NCBI RefSeq assembly: GCF_013408245.1
Contig: NZ_JACBYS010000009.1
Coordinates: 124,001-188,000, forward strand
DNA from: Duganella sp. 1224
GTDB lineage: Bacteria; Pseudomonadota; Gammaproteobacteria; Burkholderiales; Burkholderiaceae_D
Reading direction: 5' to 3'
DNA length: 64,000 nt
The position numbers and the translations under genes are program-made. This document shows, piece after piece, positions 9,193-17,505 of the stretch (the first letter of the stretch is position 1; each line of letters opens with the position of its first letter). The notes beneath the pieces are model-generated. The model worked only from the letters and a program-made list of their open reading frames with translations, did not search any database and was not told where the DNA came from.

Positions 9193-9218
9193 GGCTCCTG
9201 TAGCCCAACAAAGGAGCC
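9193..9218 (+). promoter_or_regulatory. Hairpin that can mask the thiC ribosome binding site
   Basis: GGCTCCT at 9193-9199 pairs perfectly with AGGAGCC at 9212-9218, which includes the thiC Shine-Dalgarno AAGGAG (9211-9216). A second upstream segment, CCTCCTTT at 9182-9189, could pair with the same site. No T-run terminator is visible, so the riboswitch probably acts on translation initiation. Confidence 0.6.
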
Positions 9219-9220
9219 AA

Positions 9221-11104
<1,884 letters not shown>

Positions 11105-11107
11105 ATC

Positions 11108-11311
11108 ATGATCGAGATTGAATTGAACGGTGCGCCGCACATGGTGCCGGAGCGGCAGACGCTGGATCAGCTGATCGCGGCGCTGGCGCTGGGCGGGCAG
11201 GCGCTGGCGCTGGCGGTCAATCGCGATGTGGTGCCGCGTCAGCAGTGGCCGCAGCGCGTGCTGCTGGCGCGGGACAAGGTGGATATCGTGCGCGCGATTG
11301 GCGGCGGTTGA
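11108..11311 (+). CDS. thiS: Sulfur carrier protein ThiS
   Basis: A 67-residue ubiquitin-fold protein that carries sulfur as a C-terminal thiocarboxylate for thiazole formation. It ends in the required Gly-Gly (RAIGGG). It starts 3 nt after thiC stops, so translation is probably coupled. No thiO (glycine oxidase) gene follows, unlike several related operons; a palindromic repeat lies in the gap before thiG instead. Confidence 0.95.
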   Translation: MIEIELNGAPHMVPERQTLDQLIAALALGGQALALAVNRDVVPRQQWPQRVLLARDKVDIVRAIGGG

Positions 11312-11320
11312 TTTTTCTTT

Positions 11321-11409
11321 CACCCCGCACGGCCAGGCGGGGTCTGACCCCGTACGGGGTCAGACCCCTAAGTGGTGACGCTGGTGTCGTGGCAAAAGCG
11401 TGCGGGGTG
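11321..11409. repeat. 89-bp palindromic REP-like element (copy A) inside the thi operon
   Basis: Outer 10-bp arms CACCCCGCAC (11321-11330) and GTGCGGGGTG (11400-11409) enclose a perfect 30-bp palindrome at 11339-11368 made of two GGGGTCTGACCCC-type halves around GTAC. An element of the same 89-bp length and about 84% identity lies at 59797-59885. A run of six T follows at 11412-11417, so transcripts from thiS into thiG could partly terminate here. Confidence 0.85.
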
Positions 11410-11428
11410 GATTTTTTGAGGATATGTG

Positions 11429-12208
11429 ATGAACGATTTTTTGACGATTGCGGGCAAACAGTATCAATCGCGCCTGCTGGTGGGGAGCGGCAAGTACAAG
11501 GATCTGCAGCAAACCCGCGAGGCGACCGACGCCGCCGAGGCGGAAATTATCACGGTGGCGATCCGCCGCGTGAACATCGGCCAGGACCCGAAGGCGCCGT
11601 CGCTGCTGGACGTGCTGCCGCCGTCGCGCTACACCATCCTGCCGAATACCGCGGGCTGCTACAACGCGCAGGACGCCATCTACACGCTGCAGATGGCGCG
11701 CGAGCTGCTGAACGGCCACAAGCTGGTGAAGCTGGAGGTGCTGGGCGATGAAAAGACCCTGTTCCCCAATATGCCGGAAACGCTGCTCGCCGCGCGCGAG
11801 CTGGTCAAGGATGGCTTCGACGTGATGGTCTACTGCAGCGACGATCCCATTCAGGCGCGCATGCTGGAGGATGCCGGTTGCGTGGCGGTGATGCCGCTGG
11901 CGTCGCTGATCGGCTCCGGCATGGGCATCCTGAATCCATGGAACCTGTCGCTGATCATCGAGCAGGCCAAGGTGCCGGTGCTGGTGGATGCCGGCGTCGG
12001 CACCGCGTCCGACGCGGCGATTGCGATGGAGCTGGGCTGCGACGGGGTGCTGATGAACACCGCCATCGCCGGTGCGCGCGATCCGGTGCGCATGGCGCGC
12101 GCCATGAAGCTGGGCGTGCAGGCGGGGCGCGAGGCCTATCTGGCCGGGCGCATTGCGCGCAAGTTCGCGGCGTCGCCGTCATCGCCGATGGCGGGCCGGC
12201 TGGCATGA
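11429..12208 (+). CDS. thiG: Thiazole synthase ThiG
   Basis: A 259-residue TIM-barrel enzyme that joins 1-deoxy-D-xylulose 5-phosphate, dehydroglycine and ThiS-borne sulfur into thiazole phosphate. Family motifs include RLLVGSGKYKD near the N-terminus, LVKLEVLGD with the Schiff-base lysine, and PVLVDAGVGTASDAA. The ATG at 11429 is preferred over the GTG one codon earlier because GAGGA ends 6 nt upstream. Its DXP substrate is made by dxs at 42537. The stop codon overlaps the thiD start (ATGA). Confidence 0.97.
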   Translation: MNDFLTIAGKQYQSRLLVGSGKYKDLQQTREATDAAEAEIITVAIRRVNIGQDPKAPSLLDVLPPSRYTILPNTAGCYNAQDAIYTLQMARELLNGHKLVKLEVLGDEKTLFPNMPETLLAARELVKDGFDVMVYCSDDPIQARMLEDAGCVAVMPLASLIGSGMGILNPWNLSLIIEQAKVPVLVDAGVGTASDAAIAMELGCDGVLMNTAIAGARDPVRMARAMKLGVQAGREAYLAGRIARKFAASPSSPMAGRLA

Positions 12209-13200
12209 CGGTGGTCGAGTCGCGGCCGTGCGTGCTGGTGTTTGCCGGACTCGATCCGTCCGGCGGCGCCGGGCTGACGGCGGACGCGCACGCCATCGCC
12301 GGGCAGGGCGCGCACGCGCTCACGGTGTGCACGGCGTTGACGGTGCAGGACAATGACCGCGTCTACGGCGTGCAGCCGGTGGACGCGGAACTGGTGCTGC
12401 GCCAGGCGCGGGTCCTGGCGGACAAGGTGGCCATCAGCGCGGTCAAGATCGGCATCACCGGCAGCGCCGCCAACGCGCGGGCGATCGCGGAGTTCATCGC
12501 CTGGCTGCGCGAGCGGCAAGCGATGGCCCACGCGCCGCCGGGTGCGGCACCGGCTGGTCTGCTGCCTGCATTGGCCGCGCCAGATCTACCCGTGGTGCTG
12601 GACCCGGTGCTGGCCAGCGGCCACGGCGACCTGCTGTCGCGCGACGACGCGGCGCAGGCGCTGGCGCCGCTACTGCCGCTGACCACCGTGCTGACGCCCA
12701 ACGGCCCCGAAGCGCAAGCGCTCTCCGACGCCACGCGGCCAGACGCCCAGGCGCATGCCCTGCGCGCGCGCGGCTGCCGCCACGTCCTGATCACCGGCGG
12801 CCACGGCGACGGCGACGAAGTCGTCAACCGCTGGTACGCCCCCGGCCCCCCCACCGCCCGCGCGACAGCCACCGCCGGCCACGCCACAGCCCACGACGGC
12901 CCGCCCGCGCGCGTCAGCCTCACCACCGCTGCCGCCCACGGCGACCAGCCCGCGCGCGCCGGCCTCGCCATTACCGCCGCGCCGTCCGCCAGCGATGGCG
13001 GCTGCCACCGCGAATGGCGCTGGCCGCGCATTGATGGCGCTTTTCACGGCAGCGGCTGCACCCTGGCCTCGGCCATCGCCGCACAACTGGCGCTCGGCCT
13101 GCCGACCGCCATCGCGCTGGAGCACGCCCAGCACTACGTCTACCACGCGCTGCGTGACGCCTACGCCATCGCTCCCGGCCAGCGCATCCCCTTACGTTAA
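12205..13200 (+). CDS. thiD: Bifunctional hydroxymethylpyrimidine kinase/phosphomethylpyrimidine kinase ThiD
   Basis: A 331-residue ribokinase-fold enzyme that phosphorylates HMP and HMP-P. It shows FAGLDPSGGAGLTADAHAI at the N-terminus, PVVLDPVLASGHG and the anion-hole motif FHGSGCTLASAIA near the C-terminus. It is about 60 residues longer than usual ThiD because of an Ala/Thr/Pro/Gly-rich insertion (about 12841-12990) between VVNRWYA and WRWPRIDGAFHG; this insertion has two similar 15-16 residue units. The insertion is in a surface-loop position, so activity is likely kept. It overlaps thiG by 4 nt. Confidence 0.93.
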   Translation: MTVVESRPCVLVFAGLDPSGGAGLTADAHAIAGQGAHALTVCTALTVQDNDRVYGVQPVDAELVLRQARVLADKVAISAVKIGITGSAANARAIAEFIAWLRERQAMAHAPPGAAPAGLLPALAAPDLPVVLDPVLASGHGDLLSRDDAAQALAPLLPLTTVLTPNGPEAQALSDATRPDAQAHALRARGCRHVLITGGHGDGDEVVNRWYAPGPPTARATATAGHATAHDGPPARVSLTTAAAHGDQPARAGLAITAAPSASDGGCHREWRWPRIDGAFHGSGCTLASAIAAQLALGLPTAIALEHAQHYVYHALRDAYAIAPGQRIPLR

Positions 13201-13215
13201 ACGAGAGACACCACC

Positions 13216-13833
13216 ATGCAAGGACTCTACCTGGTCACCCCCAACTGGAACGACACTGACCGCCTGCTGCACGCCAGCGAGCTGGCCATGCGCGCCGTCC
13301 CCATCGCCCTGCTGCAATACCGCCACAAGGAAGCCGCCCCCGCGCAGCGCGCCGAGCAGGCCGCCGCGCTGCTGGCGCTGTGCCGCCGCCACAACGTCCC
13401 GTTCATCGTCAACGACGTCGTCGACCTGTGCGCGCAACTGGACGCCGACGGCGTCCACCTCGGCGGCACCGACGATGAAGTGGCGGCCGTCCGCGCCCGC
13501 CTCGGCGCCGGCAAGCTGATCGGCGCCTCGTGCTACGGCGACCTGCCGCGCGCGCTGCACGCCCAGGACGCCGGCGCCAGCTACGTGGCGTTCGGCGGCT
13601 TCTACCCGTCGCGCGTCAAGCAATACGCGGTCACCACGCCGCCCGCCATCCTCGACCAGGCGCGCGCGCAACTGCGCGTGCCCACCGTGGTCATCGGCGG
13701 CATGACGCCCGCCAACGCCGCGCCGCTGGTGGCCCGCGGCGCCCACATGGTGGCGGCCATCAGCAGCATCTATCAAGCTGAAAGTGTGGCTGAAGCCGCG
13801 ACCCGCTTCCACGCGCTTTTCGCTCAGCAATAA
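13216..13833 (+). CDS. thiE: Thiamine-phosphate synthase ThiE
   Basis: A 205-residue TIM barrel that couples HMP-PP with thiazole phosphate to form thiamine phosphate. It shows LLQYRHKEA (the usual QYR-K), FIVNDVVDLCAQLDADGVHLGG (the usual NDxxxLA...GVHLG), IGASCYG and VVIGGMTPANAAPLVARGAHMVAAISSIY. It is the last gene of the operon, 15 nt after thiD. The ribosome site is weak (GAGAG), which may mean reinitiation from thiD. Confidence 0.96.
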   Translation: MQGLYLVTPNWNDTDRLLHASELAMRAVPIALLQYRHKEAAPAQRAEQAAALLALCRRHNVPFIVNDVVDLCAQLDADGVHLGGTDDEVAAVRARLGAGKLIGASCYGDLPRALHAQDAGASYVAFGGFYPSRVKQYAVTTPPAILDQARAQLRVPTVVIGGMTPANAAPLVARGAHMVAAISSIYQAESVAEAATRFHALFAQQ

Positions 13834-13838
13834 AACGC

Positions 13839-13869
13839 TTGAAGTGTGGACGGCTTTCGGCTTTATAAT
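13839..13869 (+). promoter_or_regulatory. Promoter before the ANTAR response regulator
   Basis: TTGAAG at 13839-13844 and TATAAT at 13864-13869 are 19 nt apart. The -10 matches consensus perfectly and the spacing is slightly long. It starts just after the thiE stop. Confidence 0.55.
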
Positions 13870-13903
13870 GGGATCGTTACATTAGCCCGAGGTAGCCGCC
13901 CCT

Positions 13904-14536
13904 ATGCCGTTAACTTCCACCACCTCCAAGCGTCTGATCCTCATCGTCGACGACGACCCTCTGCTGCTGGACTTCCTCGGTGAAGTCCTGAGCCATGCCG
14001 GCTACGACGTCGCCAAGGCGTCCTCCGCCGAACAAGCCCTGCAAGCGATCGCCCAGCGCGAGCCCGACCTGGCCCTGCTGGACATCCACATGCCCGGCAT
14101 GAACGGCCTGGAACTGGCCAAGCAGCTGCACGCGACCAGTTCGGTGCCGTTCATGTTCCTGTCCGGCCGCGGCGACGCCGACGCCGGCAAGCAGGCCGCC
14201 TCGTACGGCGCGGTCGGCTTCCTGGTCAAGCCGGTCGACGAGAAGCAGCTGATGCCGGCCTTCGCCGCCGGCCTGGCGCGCGCCGACGAGATCCGCCAGC
14301 TGCGCCGCACCGAGCTCAATCTGAACGCCGCGCTGGCCGCCGGCCGCGAAACCAGCCTGGCCGTGGGCCTGCTGATGTGCAAGTTCCAGACCGACCGCAA
14401 CACCGCCTTCGAGGTGCTGCGCGACCACGCGCGCTCCAACCGGCGCAAGGTCAACGAGGTGGCGGACCAGCTGCTGGCAGCCGAGGAAACCCTCAACAGC
14501 TTGCATGCCGCATTCAACAACCGTCTGAAAAAGTAA
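13904..14536 (+). CDS. Response regulator with REC and ANTAR domains (putative RNA-binding antiterminator)
   Basis: A 210-residue protein. The REC domain (about 8-125) has the acidic pair in VDDDP, the phosphoacceptor D60 (LALLDIHMPGMNG), FLSGRG and the conserved lysine in VKPVD. A helical linker leads to an ANTAR domain (about 140-205; AVGLLMCKFQTDRNTAFEVL, then NRRKVNEVADQLL). ANTAR proteins bind paired hairpins in leader RNAs and relieve termination, as known for AmiR, NasR and EutV. No kinase gene is adjacent. An own promoter precedes it and a Rho-independent terminator follows. Confidence 0.88.
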   Translation: MPLTSTTSKRLILIVDDDPLLLDFLGEVLSHAGYDVAKASSAEQALQAIAQREPDLALLDIHMPGMNGLELAKQLHATSSVPFMFLSGRGDADAGKQAASYGAVGFLVKPVDEKQLMPAFAAGLARADEIRQLRRTELNLNAALAAGRETSLAVGLLMCKFQTDRNTAFEVLRDHARSNRRKVNEVADQLLAAEETLNSLHAAFNNRLKK

Positions 14537-14538
14537 AC

Positions 14539-14573
14539 GCCTCGGGCAATTTTTCTTGCCCCGAGGCATTTTT
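14539..14573 (+). terminator. Rho-independent terminator of the ANTAR regulator gene
   Basis: GCCTCGGGCAA (14539-14549) pairs with TTGCCCCGAGGC (14556-14567) with one bulged C, followed by ATTTTTG. It begins just after the stop codon. Confidence 0.85.
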
Positions 14574-14741
14574 GTTGTACACTATGGGCTGAGCGGCGGA
14601 TCACGCATCCGCCCGCCTCAGCAGCGACCGGGCCTCAATCTGCGCCTGTCGCCCCCACTGGCCGCCTGCACCCTGCGCCACACCCGAATCCTTCGGCCCA
14701 ACTCCGCCGAGCTTGCAAACAGCTTTACTGCGGAGACAGCC

Positions 14742-15194
14742 ATGACCAACGACCACCCTACGGGCACCTATCGTCCGTTCACCGAAGAAACCGGCGGCGC
14801 CATCGGTTTTTCCATCTTTGCCACCGCGCCGCGCGTGCTGCACGTCGACAGCGACCACGACGCCGCGCTGGTGCTGGCCGCGTTGCTGGTGCCGGAAACC
14901 CAGGTGACCCACGTGCCGACCCTGGCCGCCGCCCAGGCGCTGCTGCAACAGGAGAAGTTCGCGCTGGTGGTGCTGGACCCGGACCTGCCGGACGGCGACG
15001 GCGCCGACCTGCTGGCCGACGTGCGCGCCTTCCAGTCCGACGCCCGGGTGCTGGTCTACTCGGCGCGCCACCCGGAGCAGCACAACGCCGGCAGCGCCTT
15101 CCTGCCCAAGCCGTGGACCTCGCCGCGCCAGCTGTGGCGCACCGTGTCCGACCTGCTGGGCATCGGCCCTGCGATGCCGGTTGAACCGCAATAA
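14742..15194 (+). CDS. Single-domain response regulator (REC only)
   Basis: A 150-residue protein with a 30-residue N-terminal extension and one receiver domain. It has VDSDHD as the acidic pocket, phosphoacceptor D79 in VVLDPDLPDGDG, VYSAR and the conserved Lys in LPKPW. There is no output domain, so it probably acts by protein-protein contact or as a phosphate sink. The start at 14742 was chosen because the upstream in-frame part runs through non-coding sequence after a terminator. It may work with the ANTAR regulator 200 nt upstream, but that is only inferred from position. Confidence 0.8.
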   Translation: MTNDHPTGTYRPFTEETGGAIGFSIFATAPRVLHVDSDHDAALVLAALLVPETQVTHVPTLAAAQALLQQEKFALVVLDPDLPDGDGADLLADVRAFQSDARVLVYSARHPEQHNAGSAFLPKPWTSPRQLWRTVSDLLGIGPAMPVEPQ

Positions 15195-15295
15195 TCGCGT
15201 TATTGATAATAAATACAGGGTGACGGCTGTCTGACCTTGTTGCGTGGCTGGCGTCGGTGATAGGCTGCCGGATCCACTCAATCAGGACTACACAG

Positions 15296-16228
15296 ATGAC
15301 GTCACCCATCAAACTCGCCATCGTTGGCGTGGGCAAGATCGTTTACGATCAGCACTTGCCGGCCATCACCGCCCAGGCCGCCGACTACGCGCTGGTCGCG
15401 ACGGCCAGCCGCAACAACACCATCGACAACGTCCCCAGCTTCCCCAGCATCGAGGCCATGCTGGACGCCTGTCCGGACATCGCGGCGGTTTCGCTGTGCA
15501 TGCCGCCGCAGTACCGCTACGCCGCCGCGCGCAAGGCGCTGGCCGCCGGCAAGCACGTGTTCCTGGAAAAGCCGCCTGGCGCCACGCTGTCGGAAGTGGC
15601 CGACCTGGAAGCCTTCGCCGCCGCCCAAGGCGTGACCCTGTTCGCCAGCTGGCACTCGCGCTACGCGCCCGGCGTGCAGCCGGCCAAGGCCCACCTGGCC
15701 GCCCACGCGCCCACCGCCATGCACGTGATCTGGAAAGAAGACGTGCGCCAGTGGCACCCGAACCAGGACTGGATCTGGCAGGCCGGCGGCCTGGGCGTGT
15801 TCGATCCCGGCATCAACGCGCTGTCGATCGTCACCGAGATCCTGCCCTCGGCCGTGTTCCTGAGCAAGGCCGCGCTGGAATTCCCGGCAAACCGCGACGC
15901 CCCGATTGCCGCCGACCTGCACTTCCAGGACGCCGACGGCGTCAAGGTGCACGCCGAGTTCGACTGGCGCCAGACCGGCAAGCAGAGCTGGGACATCGTC
16001 GTCACCACCGCCAGCGGCGAGGTCAAGCTGGCCGACGGTGGCGCGCGCCTGTGGATCAACGGCGCCGAGCAGACGCTGGACGAGGAAGCCGAATACCCGT
16101 CGCTGTACCAGCGCTTCGCGCAACTGGTCCGGGCCGGCAAGTCCGACGTGGACGTGGCGCCGCTGCGCCACGTGGCAGACGCCTTCATGCTGGGCCAGCG
16201 CAAAGTGGTGGACGCGTTCCACGATTGA
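15296..16228 (+). CDS. gal: Gfo/Idh/MocA-family oxidoreductase, probably D-galactose 1-dehydrogenase
   Basis: A 310-residue NAD(P)-dependent sugar dehydrogenase. The Rossmann motif is IVGVGKIVYDQHLPAI; the catalytic lysine is in FLEKPPGATL. Segments LFASWHSRYAPG, IWKEDVRQWHP and GGLGVFDPGINALSI match the Pseudomonas fluorescens galactose dehydrogenase as I remember it, and the length fits. This would be the first step of oxidative galactose catabolism (galactose to galactonolactone), but no other galactose genes are nearby. The ATG at 15296 fits the family start; an upstream ATG at 15257 has no support. No strong ribosome site is visible. Confidence 0.82.
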   Translation: MTSPIKLAIVGVGKIVYDQHLPAITAQAADYALVATASRNNTIDNVPSFPSIEAMLDACPDIAAVSLCMPPQYRYAAARKALAAGKHVFLEKPPGATLSEVADLEAFAAAQGVTLFASWHSRYAPGVQPAKAHLAAHAPTAMHVIWKEDVRQWHPNQDWIWQAGGLGVFDPGINALSIVTEILPSAVFLSKAALEFPANRDAPIAADLHFQDADGVKVHAEFDWRQTGKQSWDIVVTTASGEVKLADGGARLWINGAEQTLDEEAEYPSLYQRFAQLVRAGKSDVDVAPLRHVADAFMLGQRKVVDAFHD

Positions 16229-16265
16229 TTTGTTATCATGCTGTTCCCACGCGAAAGGAACATTC

Positions 16266-17372
16266 ATGAAAACCAAAGCAGCCGTTGCATGGCAAGCGGG
16301 CAAACCCCTGACGATTGAAGAAGTCGAACTGGGCGGCCCGCGCGAAGGCGAGGTGCTGGTGGAAATCAAGGCCACCGGCATCTGCCATACCGATTACTAC
16401 ACCCTGTCCGGCGCCGATCCGGAAGGGATTTTCCCGGCCATCCTCGGCCACGAGGGCGCGGGCGTGGTGGTGGACGTCGGTCCCGGCGTCAAGTCGCTGA
16501 AGAAGGACGACCACGTCATTCCGCTGTACACGCCGGAATGCCGCCAGTGCAAATTCTGCCTGTCGCAGAAAACCAATCTGTGCCAGTCGATCCGCGCCAC
16601 CCAGGGCAAGGGCCTGATGCCGGACGCCACCAGCCGCTTCTCGCTGGACGGCAAGCCGATCTATCACTACATGGGCACGTCGACCTTCTCCAACTACATC
16701 GTGGTGCCGGAAATCGCGCTGGCCAAGATCCGTGAAGACGCGCCGTTCGACAAGGTGTGCTACATCGGTTGCGGCGTCACCACCGGCGTCGGCGCGGTGC
16801 TGTTCACCGCCAAGGTGGAGGCCGGCGCCAACGTGGTCGTGTTCGGCCTCGGCGGCATCGGCCTGAACGTGATCCAGGCCGCCAAAATGGTGGGCGCGGA
16901 CAAGATCATCGGCGTCGACATCAACCCGGCGCGCGAGGCGATGGCGCGCAAGTTCGGCATGACCCACTTCGTCAATCCGAACCAGGTGGAAAACGTGGTC
17001 GACCACATCATCCAGCTGACCGACGGCGGCGCCGACTACAGCTTCGAGTGCGTCGGCAACACCACGCTGATGCGCCAGGCGCTGGAGTGCTGCCACAAGG
17101 GCTGGGGCAAGTCGATCATCATCGGCGTGGCGGCGGCCGGACAGGAAATCTCCACCCGTCCGTTCCAGCTGGTGACCGGCCGCGAGTGGAAGGGCTCGGC
17201 CTTCGGCGGCGCCCGCGGCCGCACCGACGTGCCGAAGATCGTTGACTGGTACATGGAAGGCAAGCTCAACATCGACGACCTGATCACCCACCGCCTGAAG
17301 CTGGACGACATCAACCAGGGCTTCGACCTGATGAAGAGCGGCGAGTCGATCCGCTCGGTGGTGCTGTACTAA
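16266..17372 (+). CDS. frmA: S-(hydroxymethyl)glutathione dehydrogenase / class III alcohol dehydrogenase
   Basis: A 368-residue zinc enzyme that oxidises the glutathione-formaldehyde adduct to S-formylglutathione using NAD. The catalytic zinc site is in ATGICHTDYYTLSG and GHEGAGVV; the structural zinc cysteines are in CRQCKFCLSQKTNLC; the NAD fold is VVFGLGGIGLNVIQAAKMVGA. The start follows AAAGGAA. FrmB (S-formylglutathione hydrolase) is not next to it, nor is an FrmR repressor. The symbol adhC is also used for such genes. Confidence 0.95.
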   Translation: MKTKAAVAWQAGKPLTIEEVELGGPREGEVLVEIKATGICHTDYYTLSGADPEGIFPAILGHEGAGVVVDVGPGVKSLKKDDHVIPLYTPECRQCKFCLSQKTNLCQSIRATQGKGLMPDATSRFSLDGKPIYHYMGTSTFSNYIVVPEIALAKIREDAPFDKVCYIGCGVTTGVGAVLFTAKVEAGANVVVFGLGGIGLNVIQAAKMVGADKIIGVDINPAREAMARKFGMTHFVNPNQVENVVDHIIQLTDGGADYSFECVGNTTLMRQALECCHKGWGKSIIIGVAAAGQEISTRPFQLVTGREWKGSAFGGARGRTDVPKIVDWYMEGKLNIDDLITHRLKLDDINQGFDLMKSGESIRSVVLY

Positions 17373-17385
17373 AACGCTGTGCCCG

Positions 17386-17445
17386 GATGGATGTAGAAAA
17401 AAAGTTCTAGACTTCGCGATCTAGATAATTTATTCTACATCCATC
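17386..17445. promoter_or_regulatory. Operator-like inverted repeats before the M56 peptidase gene
   Basis: Perfect 13-bp arms GATGGATGTAGAA (17386-17398) and TTCTACATCCATC (17433-17445) flank a pair of TCTAGA hexamers (17406-17411 and 17420-17425). A GATAAT -10-like element (17424-17429) lies inside. The repeated TGTAGA/TCTACA half-sites resemble the TACA/TGTA operators of BlaI/MecI repressors, which usually pair with M56 (BlaR1-like) peptidases. No blaI gene is in the window. Confidence 0.6.
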
Positions 17446-17460
17446 GACTTGGAGGGCGGC

Positions 17461-17505
17461 ATGGGTAGCTATCTCAATTTCTCGGCGGGCAGCGGCGATG
17501 AATAG
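17461..17505 (+). CDS. 14-codon leader ORF overlapping the M56 peptidase start
   Basis: ATG GGT AGC TAT encodes a 14-residue peptide, MGSYLNFSAGSGDE. It has a much better ribosome site (GGAGG at 17451-17455) than the M56 gene itself and stops in the overlap ATGAATAG, where the M56 ATG (17498) lies. It could couple translation of the M56 gene. Its peptide sequence shows no known function. Confidence 0.4.
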   Translation: MGSYLNFSAGSGDE

